Of a DNA stretch of 64,000 nucleotides, positions 36,301 to 49,407 are shown in pieces. Position 1 is the stretch's first letter; each line of letters starts with the position of its first letter. The translations under genes and the position numbers were made by a program. Source of the stretch: Malus domestica (taxonomy: Eukaryota > Streptophyta > Magnoliopsida > Rosales > Rosaceae); contig NC_091671.1 of assembly GCF_042453785.1 (NCBI RefSeq), positions 40,318,501-40,382,500 of the forward strand, read 5' to 3'. The notes under the pieces were generated by a model that was not told the DNA's origin, did no database searches, and saw nothing but the letters and a program-made list of their open reading frames with translations.

Positions 36301-36596
36301 TGCTCCCCAGATATTGATCTAGAAAATATAAATATTGATTGCATTCAATTCACTGAATCAGTGTTTGGTACCATGCACACTTGGCCAAACCCGGTCATCC
36401 TGCTTCCCCAGATGAACAATGTTTTCACGTTCATTGTTAATGTTGGCGACGACTGCCAATGCTGTCCTTTCCACTTCATGCATGCCATGCAGGAAAAATG
36501 CTATGGCTATCTCTAGCTTAAAGGGTTAAAAATACCTCGTTCAAAATTATAGTTCGTAAGAAATTATTTTTAAATAAACAGTATCATGTCATACTT
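33343..36596. other. Gene-free region
   Basis: AT-rich sequence without a convincing gene. Short frames exist, the most protein-like being 35703-35945 on the minus strand (80 residues, with SSACSSIFIPKV and AELNYNFTVS), which might be a scrap of a secreted or receptor ectodomain, but no family is certain. Confidence 0.4.
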
Positions 36597-37275
36597 TATA
36601 TCATCTCCAACTTAATAGGCTAAACTTAGCCTCCTCAATAATTTATTAATTTTAAGTTTATCCCTTAAAGTTATTGGTTAATTTATTAAACTACCGTTTA
36701 GATGTTTTCAAATCTATTCTTTGAATTTGAAAGGGCTAATATAATGGTCTAGTAAGTCATCTCCAATTGAAATGGCTAATATAGCCCTATCCACAATTAT
36801 AGCCTACAAAACTTATTTTTAGTTGAACAGTATCAGGCTATAGTCATATGCTATCTCAAAACGAAGGGATTAAACATAACCCTCTCAATAATTTATTAAT
36901 TTTTAGTTTATATTATAAATTTTATTAGTTCATTTAATTAAACTACCCTTAGATGTTTTCAAATCTAGCCATTGAATTTGAATCAATTATTACAATTGAG
37001 GAGCCGAGCCAAAAAAAAAAAGGCTAAGAAGAGGGCTACATTTGGCTAGCCTGATGCCCATTTAACCAAATAATTGCTTGGGGGCTTCATAAAATTATAG
37101 TCTAGTTATCGGTTGGAAATGAGTTTTTAGGCAAATTAAACCATTTTTTGGCTTTTCGATCTTTAGCCTTCTTCGTAAAATATGGCAGTGGCTTCATATA
37201 ATTATAGCCTAGACATCAGTTGAAGATTAATTTTTGGACTCGTACCATATTTTGACTTTTGGACTTTCTTTTCTA
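36597..37275. mobile_element. MITE family with CATCTCCAA ends, two copies overlapping
   Basis: The start (catctccaacttaataggcta) recurs at about 36759 (catctccaattgaaatggcta), and the right end closes with tagagatggctta. Shared inner phrases are ccctcaataatttattaattt and tagatgttttcaaatcta. An inverted relative occupies 55806-56224. The 680 bp probably represent one element inserted in or next to another. Confidence 0.65.
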
Positions 37276-37306
37276 TTAGAGATGGCTTAAAGGGGTTCAC
37301 TCAAAA

Positions 37307-37452
37307 GTGAGACTCTTAATAGATTCTTTATCACCTCACACTTTAACGTCAATTCTCGTATCAATAGTTTAAAACATTATACGAAAATCATAAGGTGGCA
37401 AAAAATCTATTGAGAATCTCATTTTTTAAATAATATCCTTAGCATTTCTCTA
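37307..37452. mobile_element. MITE, GAGAAATGCTAA family
   Basis: The right end reads ccttagcatttctc and the core carries ctcacactttaacgtcaattctcgtatcaa, as in the copies around 28205-28376. The left end is degraded (agtgagactcttaa). Confidence 0.6.
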
Positions 37453-37904
37453 CCATGCAAACTACCAACAAACATAAAATAATATTGTATTAGGAAGAGT
37501 TGGATTACTTTAATATTGGCGATTGACTTATGGTCAAACTTTAACTATATGTATCACTGAATCAAAGCATGTGTCTCCATTTATTGTGCCTGACATCCCA
37601 CCTGCTTCCATGTCAACAAATGTGTTTTTATTAGATATGGATTGTCTGCCATTCTCATTTCATATCTTCCTCATGCTCTTTTATTTATGTGGTCACAGTT
37701 AAGTTATGTTAACATTTTACATTCTAATTGTTTTTTGTCTTATTATTTTTATAAAAAAATCAATATAAAATGTTGACGTGGCTTAATCGTGACCACAAAA
37801 TATAGGAGGACATGGGAAGTGTATGAGATGGGGAGGGCAGACAATCTAAGTCCGTTTTTATTAACGTGTTAGGCTTAAACAATTATATTTATATACACCA
37901 AAAA

Positions 37905-38065
37905 TTATAAAGAAAATTAATGAAAATGGTTTGAAAATTTTAAGTTCTAATCAAAATGACAAAAATGTGTTGTAACTGAATAATACCATGAGTGACTTTT
38001 TAGAGTAAAAATGTCATTTTTGTTAAAAGTAAACAGTACCGAAAGTATTTTGTTAAAATTCCCAA
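37905..38065. mobile_element. MITE, TTTTCGTTAAA family
   Basis: It shares aataataccatgagtgactttttagagtaaaaatg-type sequence and agtaccgaaag...tgttaaaattccc with the copies at 15510-15632 and 59235-59395. Confidence 0.55.
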
Positions 38066-38175
38066 AATTATAAACACATGGATATTCTTGTGAGAAGTTA
38101 GACTCTTACATACATTTTCAATTAGTTTACGGTGAGCTTTAACTTTCTTAACAAGAAAACTGTCATATATGGAAA

Positions 38176-38722
38176 TGTAAATTTGATTCCACAACTTGGA
38201 CATTTCAATTGAAAATGAATGAAGGGACAAAGGCACAAAACAACTAACCACTACATGTTTAGCACATAAATTCAGGAAGCTAACTTATCATGCGTACAAT
38301 GTACAAATGTTTGCTGATGGACTTATTTGGAATCAACAGTCCTTCGATTTAGAGAAGAATTTACATGTAATCGAGCTGTTAAAGTACTAACCACACATTA
38401 TATTATATTATGTGATTCAATTAAAACGCATAACCACTATATGTTTAGCACATAAATTCAGGAAGCTGACCTATCATGCGTGCAATGTACCAATGTCAAA
38501 TTACATGATACTGTAAATTTGATTCCACAACTCGGACATTTCAATTGAAAATGAATGAAGGGACAAAGAAAAATGACAACCAACCACTACATGTTTAGCA
38601 CATAAATTCAGGAAGCTAACTAATCATGCGTACAATGTACCAATGTTTGCTGATGGACTTCTTTGGAATCAACGGTCATTCGATTTGGAGAAGAATTTAC
38701 ATGTAATCAAGCTTTAACATTA
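38176..38722. repeat. Local tandem duplication, about 2.5 copies
   Basis: The segment starting gtaaatttgattccacaac occurs at about 38176 and 38512. The part atgtttagcacataaattca occurs three times, at about 38255, 38441 and 38591. The third, partial copy means unequal exchange took place more than once. No frame or transposon ends are seen. Confidence 0.8.
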
Positions 38723-38934
38723 AATTAAAACACATAACGACATGTGATATAACCTCCTAATTGTCTGAGTACAAAACTTTATCAATTTGTTTTAGTATAA
38801 ATTAGTATAGAATATCGATTATATTAAAAATAAAAATTGAAAATGAAGTGCACAATAGGACACACTATGAAGTGTACCAAAAGTTTTTCAAACTAAAATT
38901 AAAGAAGATGAAGGGGAACAATTTAAGGTAGTTC

Positions 38935-39185
38935 TATCAACACACCAGTTTTTACCTTTCACACATCGTTATTTACTTATGACCTTCGCACATAATGAAT
39001 TGAAGAAGATCAATAAATAAAAATTAACAAATGTGTATGGAAAGTAAAAAATGGGTGTTGTGAACAACACTACCCCAATTTATTGTGCTCATACTTGACC
39101 GAAGGATATAAAAAGTTGAAGAAGATCAATGAACAAAAATTAACAAATACAGGCGGAAGGTGAAAATGGATGTTGTGAACAACAA
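38935..39185. mobile_element. MITE, TTGAAGAAGATCAAT family, with a partial second copy
   Basis: The phrase ttgaagaagatcaat...caaaaattaacaaat occurs at about 39000 and 39116, each followed by a tgttgtgaacaaca end (about 39056 and 39172). Better palindromic copies occur at 53397-53551. It abuts the epoxide hydrolase promoter. Confidence 0.55.
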
Positions 39186-39323
39186 TTATGCCTGGAAAGT
39201 AAAAAAGATAAAAAGATAAAATTAGTCGTGCGACGTTTGGCTTCGCTTTCTGAAATGGAAGGGTAAGCGACAAATTGTAAAGACCCGTCCATCTGATAAG
39301 ACGAAGCAAAACGCCATACGACT

Positions 39324-39333
39324 GCTATATAAG
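39324..39333 (+). promoter_or_regulatory. TATA box of the epoxide hydrolase gene
   Basis: The sequence gctatataagc lies about 65 bases before the ATG at 39396. Confidence 0.65.
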
Positions 39334-39395
39334 CATGTATTTGTATATCTTTGTATACCAACAGAACAGAGAGCCGCCACACACACCCAGAGTCA

Positions 39396-41411
39396 ATGGA
39401 GAAAATCGAGCACACGACGGTGCCCACAAACGGCATAAACATGCACGTAGCTTCAATCGGAGCAGGCCCACCGGTGCTCTTCCTTCACGGATTCCCGGAG
39501 CTCTGGTACTCCTGGCGCCACCAGCTTCTCTCCCTCTCCTCCTTGGGCTACCGCTGCATAGCCCCCGACCTCCGAGGCTTCGGTGACACCGACGCGCCGC
39601 CGTCCCCGACGTCCTACACGGCCATGCACATAGTCGGAGACCTCATCGGGCTGCTTGACCATCTGGGTATTGACCAAGTATTCCTGGTTGCCCACGACTG
39701 GGGCGCCGTCATAGCCTGGTGGTTCTGCCTGTTCCGCCCCGACCGGGTGAAAGCCTTGGTCAACATGAGCATCGCTTTCAGTCCCAGGAACCCAAAGAGG
39801 AAGCCCGTCGATGGTTTCAGGGCATTGTTTGGCGATGATTATTACATTTGCAGGTTCCAGGTAATCAAACTCCTTTCATTTTTAGTTTCTGCTTCGATCT
39901 GATCTGAAAATTTTAAATCTTTTGCTAATTATTTTATTCAACTATATATTTACGCACCAAGGCGAAGGATTTGGACTAAGTTACACAATCCTTCAGTTAT
40001 CCAGCTCACGACAGTCAAAACAAATACCTCTCACTTACAGGGGAGGGAATACCTCCGGCCGGAATGCCAAGCAACAAATCTTTTTGCGATTTAGCATACG
40101 ATATTAATTTGGTCAGATTCCAATTGCCTTTATTTCCTATACAAAAAGATGAATTTGTGCTAGTTTTGCTGTTTTTGGTTATCTTTTTCCATGTTCATAT
40201 TCCATTAATGTGAGGGCTTAAACATAGTAAAGTTCTAAAATTGTTTGATTTCATACGGAGATGGTCAAATCTCTGTATTTTCCTGTATAGTATAACTTTT
40301 GGAGGACAAGCCTGGAGCAACGGAAAGGTTGCTCATAAAGGTAACAGGTTCGAGTCGTGGAAACAACCTCTTTGCAGTGCAAAGCAAGGGTAGGTCTGTG
40401 CACGTTTCCCTTGACCTTCGCAAAGTAGGGAGCCTTGTTGGCTTGGGATCACCCTTTATGGTGTAACTTTGATGTCATACGCAGTTTACTGTATTTAGTA
40501 TTCGTAGGCAATCAGATTTACTGATTGCTGTTGTTTTGTTATATAATCTTGGTTTGCAGACGTTGGCGGATGTGCTCCCAATGGAAACAAGTTTGAATCC
40601 CTCTTCCTGTAGTTTAGATTACTTTGGAATAGAATATTGCGTTATCATAGCCAATTCATATATTCACGTTTTGGAGTATTTTCAATGCTGAAAATCCGTC
40701 GGCTAAAGACAGTTGCTGATTAATTAATCTGACCCATCGGGACTAATTTGTAATCCCTGTTAATGTGAAGGACTGAATATGTTAAAATTTGTTCCTGATT
40801 TTGTTAAAAAATTGTTGTTTGTGTTATAGGAACCCGAAGAGATCGAACGAGATTTTGATAGCATTGGTACTGCAGCGGTCATGAAACGTTTTCTCACCAG
40901 CCGCAGTCCAAAACCTCCATGCATACCTAAGGACCAAGGATTAAAATCTTGGGCTGCTCCAGTAACCTTGCCCGCTTGGCTGACAGAAGAGGATCTTAAC
41001 TATATTGTCAGCAAGTTCAGCAAGTCGGGATTTACTGGAGGATTGAATTACTATCGAGCTTTGAACTTGTATGTACATACCACATACCCCTTTGAATTCT
41101 CTTTGATTTATCAAAAGCATGATCTTAGACTGGAAATAATTTCGTATTTTCTTCGTTGTTGCAGAACCTGGGAGCTTACCGGACCATGGACAGGGCTACA
41201 AATCAAGGTACCGGTTAAGTTTATCGTGGGCGAGCTGGACGTCACCTACAATATCCCAGGCGTCCAGGCCTACATACATAAAGGTGGCTTCAAAAGGGAT
41301 GTGCCATTTTTGCAAGAGGTGGTTGTGATGGAAGGTGCAGCTCACTTCATTGCCCAGGAGAAGCCCGACGAAGTCAGTCAGCATGTGTACGACTTCATCA
41401 AGAAGTTCTGA
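39396..41411 (+). CDS. Soluble epoxide hydrolase (three exons)
   Basis: Exons 39396-39860, 40830-41068 and 41165-41411 join at GT/AG sites into 316 residues, matching plant soluble epoxide hydrolases (about 315-320). It opens epoxides, for example epoxy fatty acids in cutin and oxylipin metabolism, to vicinal diols. The alpha/beta-hydrolase core shows the oxyanion motif HGFPELWYSW (31-40), nucleophile Asp101 in AHDWGA, cap tyrosines in DDYYICRFQ (149-150) and GGLNYYRAL (229-230), acid Asp260 in VGELDV, and His295 in EGAAHFI. All catalytic positions are intact. I chose Met at 39396 because MEKIEHTTVPTNGINMHVA fits the family start; an in-frame Met 45 bases upstream adds an unconserved tail. 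Intron 1 (969 bp) hosts an Au-type SINE. The gene converges on the eL18 gene 735 bp away. Confidence 0.93.
40300..40460 (+). mobile_element. Au-type SINE in intron 1 of the epoxide hydrolase gene
   Basis: It shows the tRNA-like B box ggttcgagtcg (40348-40358) followed by tggaaacaacctctttgcag and a gcaagggtaggtctgtgcac block, the characteristic order of the widespread Au SINE. The start is inferred from ggaggacaagcctgg. It is in the same orientation as the gene. Confidence 0.8.
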
Positions 41412-42145
41412 TTTCTGTTAGCTAGATCAGCAAGCTGCCTTCCCGCAGTTTGTTTCGCTTTGCAGTTACTTCTACGCAATTACAGGTTAGGCGTGATGAT
41501 GTCTGAAATACGGTGCGACCTTATGGTGTTGTGCTCCTTATCTCGAATAATTTCGTCCTTGTGGTTTCCGGCTTCTGTAATAATCATCCCCATCATGTAA
41601 TAATGAAAATAAAGAGCTCGGTCTAGATTCAATCATGCTTCTGGCCTCATTTTTCTGTTACGCTAATCGGACTGCTAGGGCACCTACCTTACCCTCTCGT
41701 CATTCATAGCGATTACAAAGAGTTTTTTCAATATGCCAGAAACACAGCCTGATCAAGACGAAACCAATCTAGGGATCCAATGAAAAGAAATTCATCATCA
41801 TTGTCGATTATGGGGGGCAAGGTAGGATATTATCGCGCCGGAGGTTCTTTTTTTTTTCATTTCAACAATACCGGAAGCTTTTCGTTAAAGTTCTATTGTT
41901 ATCTGTAATTTCGAATATGGTAATTGCTATACGAAGAATAGTAATCAAGCACGGTTGAGAACCAAAATCGAATTTCAACAAAATCTCAACATCTCCTTCA
42001 AACATCTAAACATCTTCCTCTCGAAGCTAAAACAGTCGTAGACACAAGGAAATATAGATGAAGGTAAGCTATCGATACCATAAGAGTGTTCATCAAACAC
42101 AAAAAGTGAAGAAAACACGACTGAGAATAAGGAGATAACTCATGC
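41412..42145. other. Spacer between convergent genes
   Basis: It holds the 3' ends of the epoxide hydrolase gene (polyadenylation-like aatgaaaataaag, about 41602) and of the eL18 gene. A scrap of the TTTTCGTTAAA repeat (caataccggaagcttttcgttaaagttct, about 41866-41894) is present. Confidence 0.5.
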
Positions 42146-43900
<1,755 letters not shown>

Positions 43901-43944
43901 TACGGCTGCTCCTTTGATGCTCTTGAGGCAGAGAGGCGGGGGGT

Positions 43945-44085
43945 TGTAGGGTTTGTTTGCAGGGAAAGCCGAACATGGTGCTGTGTTTAGGTTTTTATAT
44001 ATAAATGGGGCTTTTCCTATTCAGTTTTCAAGGGTTTTTGGGCTTTGTTTGTTTTTATTGTTCTTCAAGCCCACGAGCCCATATG
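43945..44085 (-). promoter_or_regulatory. eL18 promoter: telo-box, TATA, site II motifs
   Basis: On the minus strand, AAACCCTA (telo-box, about 43950-43957) lies just before the ATG exon, a TATA box (tttatatataaaaa, about 43993-44006) lies upstream, and TGGGCT-type site II elements lie at about 44068-44083 (agcccacgagcccat on plus). This combination is usual for plant translation-machinery genes and fits growth-linked (TCP-type) control. Confidence 0.7.
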
Positions 44086-44089
44086 TAAT

Positions 44090-45290
44090 TTCCATTTCTT
44101 TTATTAATGTTTTTTAATCACTTTTGTTACCATGGAATTTTATTTCATGTTTGTTTGGTATTATAGTTCTTCGGATTTGTCCAACTAGTGAGAGATGGTG
44201 AAACTTAACAAAAGATATGAGCAGTTGGTGATTTCGTACGGCAGTCTATCTTTTTTGAAGTTAAAGGCATTTCAATATTCTCCTGACCATCATCGTGTGA
44301 TTCACCAGCGCTAAGAATCGAACTCATGACGTGTCGTGTAATTCACTATATGTAAAATGCATATAACAACAAATATTCTTTTTTTTTTCTTTTACAAAGG
44401 AACCAGCTGGTCAAGCCACAATAGTCTACCAGTTTAGAAGTCGAGAAGACTCACAACCACATTTCAGCTTCTTTCTTATCATTATAAGTGACACCAAATA
44501 TTCATATAAATACAAAAAATTGTTTGTTAAAATATGACATTAGGAAATATACCACGCAACCAAGACACTTATAATCATGGTTTATAAATTTCATGTAAAA
44601 TTGGTGACGCCAAATACCATAAAACATGCAGGTGTTTGTTGTAATCCAACTGACCCGATCCAACCTAATCCAACCAACCAAACCCACCCAACCCTATATA
44701 TATAATTTTTTGTAACAAAAAGTCTTGAAGGAGATTGTTACTATCAATGTCAGGACATACCTACAATTTTCGAGTCGAAATGATCTCACACCTAACTACA
44801 GTTATGGTATGAGTTTACGTAGGTATTTACCAATCGCACACTAACAAGAACTACTAACAATATAACTCAAATCTTATATTGTTCCTTAAATCAAAGTTCG
44901 ATCTCCAACTTCCTGTATTTTTACATTATAATTCGTAACAAAAATCATAAATAACTTTAAGTGTGTCACAAAACAATGTATATTCGACACAAGTTTCTTC
45001 CTTTCTGCTTACAATATTGAATGATAATTACCGGTAGTTGTTCAATATATGATTCAAGGTTTCATACACTAGGAAGTTTTTGATAAAAAATTTAACGATC
45101 AAATAACTTAAAGTATAAAATATGCGAAACATAATTGAATTATTGTTTATTAAACAAAGATGATGTTATCTGCACATTTATTTTTATCTCTCACACATTT
45201 TTATTAGTTTCTAACGTTTAATATTCTTAATTCATTTGATCTGACAGATAAAAATTAAAATAAAAGATGTTTAACGGTTAACACTAGACA
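44090..45290. other. Spacer between divergent eL18 and SEC15 genes
   Basis: No gene is supported. It contains a SINE-like remnant (about 44268-44345, minus strand; gttcgattctta B-box-like, shared TCACACGATGATGGTCAGG) and a degraded palindromic MITE (about 45130-45275, core tctaacgtttaatattcttaattcatttgatc). Confidence 0.5.
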
Positions 45291-45600
45291 GAGTTTTTCT
45301 CATTGTCGTCCCTGCGGTCACCTTGGTCCACTCTATTACCACCTCAGTCATCGGACGCTCCTCTGTCCGAACCGCCGTTGAATGCTACCATAATTTCTAA
45401 TTACCAAACTACCCACATCAATCTTCAAACGCCAGCATCTACCTGCCTTGACCTTCATGCATATATTTCCCTCGTTCTCGGTGGTATTTCCGTCAAACAA
45501 AAAAAAATCCCCAAATGTCCATGTAACGACCCCCTCTCTCTTTCTCTCTCTCCCATTTTTCCTAAATCCTCTCCGCGCCCTGTTCTCTCTCATCGCCACG

Positions 45601-48003
45601 ATGCTGCCCACGAAATCTCGGCGGAAAGTGGCTCCGTCCGCCGCGGAAAACGGCGACTCGGCTGAAAAGCTCGACCAGCTGCTCCTCTCCTCCGCCATCT
45701 GCAACGGGGAGGATGTGGGCCCCTTCGTCCGCAAGGCTTTCACTTCCGGGAAGCCCGAGACGCTGCTCCAGCACCTCCGCCACTTCTCCCGATCCAAGGA
45801 GTCCGAAATCGAGGAGGTCTGCAAGGCCCACTACCAAGACTTCATCCTCGCCGTCGACGACCTTCGATCTCTCCTCTCCGATGTCGATTCCCTCAAGTCT
45901 TCCCTCTCCGATTCCAACGCCAAGCTCCAGTCCGTCGGCCTCCCTCTTCTCTCCTCCCTCGACGCCTTCGTCGAAGCCCGAAACGTATCCCGAAACGTCA
46001 ACCTCGCGCTCGAATCGGTCCGGAATTGTATTCGTTTGATGGAGCTCTGCTCCCGATCCAATCACCATCTCTCCAGCAGCAACTTCTACATGGCGCTCAA
46101 GTGCGTCGACACAATCGAGTCCGAGTTCCTGGACAAAACGCCGTCGTCTACGCTCAAGCGGATGCTGGAGAAGAAGATTCCAGAGATTCGGTGGCACATC
46201 GAACGGAAGGTCAGTAAGGAGTTCGGCGATTGGCTGGTGGAGATCCGCGTGGTGAGTCGGAACCTCGGTCAATTGGCGATCGGTCAAGCTTCGTCGGCGA
46301 GGCAGCGGGAAGAGGATCTGAGAATCAAGCAGCGGCAAGCTGAGGAGCAGAGCCGCCTCAGCCTCAGAGACACTGTTTACGCTTTGGAAGAGGACGACGA
46401 CGACGGACTCGGCGGCGGTGGGGTTGGAGATGATGGTTTTAATGGCGGAGGTGGATTTGATTTGACTCCCTTGTACAGAGCCTATCATATACACCAGACT
46501 CTGGGGCTTGAAGACCGATTCAAGCAATATTACTTCGAGAATCGAAAGCTTCAGCTCACCTCTGACTTTCAGGTATCTTCCATGACTCCGTTTCTTGAAT
46601 CGCATCAAACTTTCTTTGCGCAAATCGCCGGATTTTTCATCGTGGAGGATCGAATTGTGAGGACCGGCGGCGGTTTGATTTCGAAATTAGAGGTTGATAA
46701 TTTGTGGGAAGCTGCTGTGAGTAAAATGTGTTCTGTTTTAGAGGATCAGTTTTCCAGGATGCAAACTGCTAACCATTTGCTGTTGATTAAGGACTATGTG
46801 AGCTTGTTAGGTGTGACGTTGCGTCGGTATGGATATTTGGTTGACCCGTTGCTTGATGTTCTAAGCAAACACAGGGATAAGTACCACGAGCTGTTGTTGT
46901 CGGATTGTCGTAAACAGATTGCTGAAGCTCTTTCGGCTGACAAATTCGATCAGATGTTGATGAAGAGAGAATATGAGTATTCCATGAATGTTCTTTCGTT
47001 TCAGATACAGACGTCTGATATCATACCGGCTTTTCCATATGTTGCACCATTTAGTTCGACAGTGCCAGATTGTTGCCGCATTGTTAGGTCCTTTATTGAG
47101 GATTCTGTGAGTTTCATGTCGTATGGCGGGCAGCTTGATTTCTTTGATGTTGTGAAGAAGTATTTGGATAGGTTGTTGAGTGAGGTTTTGGATGGGGCTC
47201 TTTTGAAGCTTATCAGTACATCTATTCATGGGGTCTCCCAGGCAATGCAAGTAGCCGCTAATATGGCTGTCATGGAGCGAGCTTGTGATTTCTTCTTCCG
47301 ACATGCTGCTCAGCTTTCTGGAGTGCCCTTGAGAATGGTAGAGAGGGGGCGGAGGCAGTTTCCGCTATGCAAAGCCCGTGATGCAGCAGAAGACACGCTC
47401 TCTGGGCTGCTTAAACAAAAAGTGGATGGGTTCATGACGTTGATTGAGAATGTGAACTGGATGGCCGATGAGCCTTGGCCGAATGGGAATGAATATGTGA
47501 ATGAGGTGATCATTTATTTGGAAACTCTGGTTTCCACTGCTCAGCAAATATTGCCTCCTCAGGTTCTCAAACGAGTTTTGCAAGATGTCCTTTCTCACAT
47601 ATCGGAGAAGATAATAGGGGCTTTACTTGGGGACACAGTTAAGAGGTTTACCGTACATGCAATTATGGGCATTGATGTGGATATTCGATTACTGGAATCT
47701 TTTGCAGATAATCAAGCTCCTCTACTCTCAGATGAGGAAGCAAATCAGTTGAAAACGGCACTTACTGAGTCGAGGCAATTAGTTAACTTACTCTTAAGCA
47801 ATCATCCAGAGAATTTTCTTAATCCGGTAATCAGGGAGAGGAGTTACAATACCTTGGACTACAGAAAAGTAGTGCTTATTTCAGAAAAGTTGAGGGATCC
47901 TTCAGAGCGGCGATTTGGAACCTTTGGTAGCCGGGGAAGCAGGCAGAACCCCCAGAAGAAATCTCTAGATGCATTGATTAAGAGACTCAAGGATGTGAGT
48001 TGA
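45601..48003 (+). CDS. SEC15B: Exocyst complex subunit SEC15 (SEC15B-like), intronless
   Basis: The 800-residue protein is a subunit of the exocyst, the octamer that tethers secretory vesicles to the plasma membrane; SEC15 links the complex to Rab GTPases on the vesicle. The N-terminus (KSRRKVAPSAAENGDSAEKL, then LLLSSAICNGEDVGPFVRKAF and KESEIEEVCKAHYQDFI) is highly typical of plant SEC15. A coiled-coil region follows (about 80-130), then VEIRVVSRNLGQLAIGQASS with the charged RQREEDLRIKQRQAEEQ, an acidic/Gly-rich linker (about 261-290), and the helical Sec15 C-terminal domain to the end. I took Met at 45601 because the conserved region starts there; the frame is open 153 bases further upstream, but that part is untypical and CT-rich, like a leader. 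Plant SEC15 genes are usually intronless, as here. Nothing is missing. Confidence 0.95.
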   Translation: MLPTKSRRKVAPSAAENGDSAEKLDQLLLSSAICNGEDVGPFVRKAFTSGKPETLLQHLRHFSRSKESEIEEVCKAHYQDFILAVDDLRSLLSDVDSLKSSLSDSNAKLQSVGLPLLSSLDAFVEARNVSRNVNLALESVRNCIRLMELCSRSNHHLSSSNFYMALKCVDTIESEFLDKTPSSTLKRMLEKKIPEIRWHIERKVSKEFGDWLVEIRVVSRNLGQLAIGQASSARQREEDLRIKQRQAEEQSRLSLRDTVYALEEDDDDGLGGGGVGDDGFNGGGGFDLTPLYRAYHIHQTLGLEDRFKQYYFENRKLQLTSDFQVSSMTPFLESHQTFFAQIAGFFIVEDRIVRTGGGLISKLEVDNLWEAAVSKMCSVLEDQFSRMQTANHLLLIKDYVSLLGVTLRRYGYLVDPLLDVLSKHRDKYHELLLSDCRKQIAEALSADKFDQMLMKREYEYSMNVLSFQIQTSDIIPAFPYVAPFSSTVPDCCRIVRSFIEDSVSFMSYGGQLDFFDVVKKYLDRLLSEVLDGALLKLISTSIHGVSQAMQVAANMAVMERACDFFFRHAAQLSGVPLRMVERGRRQFPLCKARDAAEDTLSGLLKQKVDGFMTLIENVNWMADEPWPNGNEYVNEVIIYLETLVSTAQQILPPQVLKRVLQDVLSHISEKIIGALLGDTVKRFTVHAIMGIDVDIRLLESFADNQAPLLSDEEANQLKTALTESRQLVNLLLSNHPENFLNPVIRERSYNTLDYRKVVLISEKLRDPSERRFGTFGSRGSRQNPQKKSLDALIKRLKDVS

Positions 48004-49407
48004 TTTTGTTATATAGTTGTACGTATGATCCTTGTCCTTTCCCCCTCCCCTACAATTTCCCTTGTTGATTGTGATTGAAATTATTTCATTTTTTGTTTGG
48101 TGCTAACTTTGTTATTTGCGGATGCCAATTGTTGTCTTCGGAATATATCATGGGACATGCAAAGATTCTTCTGAATGTATCAGGCTCGTAGTTACTCATT
48201 CGTTGTTGTATCGCTTTCTTTTCTAGAAGTGGTTTAAGATTTGCATTATATCTATGAAAATTGAATTTTTTTGGGGCAGACAACAAGAAAGATTCCTCCC
48301 TTTTCCGTGGAACCCAATTACTTCGAGTACCACTTGGTATCGGCTCTGTTGATGTAATATATACCCTCCTTATTTGAATTAGGATGTGAATCTCATTAGT
48401 CTTGGACCTAAATCATGCTGTATGCTTGTATCCTGATGTAAATTTTAGCTTATATCGGCTATATGGACGCCCATAGGATAAACCATGACCTTGTGATTTT
48501 AACTGTTCCACTTACCACCAGAGCTAGTCTCGTTTAACTTATAAACTGATACGGTTCTGCTTCAGTGCTTACATTTGGGATGATTTTTTTGTTGCTGGAT
48601 CTTATGTCAAGATTTTCTTCCTGCTACATATTATTTGCAGATGGCATAATTTCTCAAAGGATGAGTGTTTTGAGAGGTTAGAAGATGCAGCAACAGCGGT
48701 AACTTTTGTCACGGGAAAAATTATAAATCGCTGCCTTCTATGTTTGTAAGTTACAAGCGCTCCTTTTCTCTTAGTTTTCCGATAGTTGGTTATCTACACT
48801 AGCTTACCGGTTTTTTTGACTGCGAGATGTCTATAGTGCTTTCAAATTCTTGTTTCTGCTCACCATGACTAAAAATCTACACTGAAAAATAGTCGTGATA
48901 TCGATGCTTTTTTGTTGCTTGAACTACCTTGCTTTAGTCTTTGTCTTACGATTTTGCTGTCATCTACCATTTTCTATCGGTTCTAAATGGAACCGGAACT
49001 ATGTTGACGATGCTATTTTCTTTATCGTAGAGCTTCGTGTTAATTTCAGTTCACTGTTGTACAGACCAGTTCCCAACTCTCTTAGTTTTAATGTGATACG
49101 GCCTTTTGTTTTTCGGTTACAAGGATTTGGTAGATTCTCACTCTCGCATGAGAGTGATCGATAACAATCGAGTTCTTGAATGAGGAGCTGTATGGTTCTA
49201 CCGTGTTGAATGTGTTCATTTTCACCGTTAGATGAGTTTAAATTTTGAGATTTGAGTGGTGAACAGGGGGATATATCTCAAAATTTAAACTCATTCAACA
49301 ATTATAAATAAGGTGGTTAGGTGTCCCTAATTATAAAGGTCCCCGCATTCAAACCGTATAGTATATATAATTTAATATTCACAAATATTTGCTTTTGTAA
49401 TCTATTT
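48004..49407. other. 3' flank of SEC15 and spacer
   Basis: No further gene is seen. The longest frame (48895-49164) has no recognisable domain. The sequence is AT-rich with many T runs, and the last part of it contains a short inverted repeat (gtttaaattttgaga at 49229 against ctcaaaatttaaac at 49277). Confidence 0.45.

Noticed and set aside
45448-45600. In-frame N-terminal extension of SEC15
   Set aside because: The stretch is CT-rich leader-like and the conserved SEC15 start is at 45601.
45562-46623. 353-residue frame on the minus strand
   Set aside because: It is a shadow of the SEC15 coding sequence caused by its GC-rich third positions.
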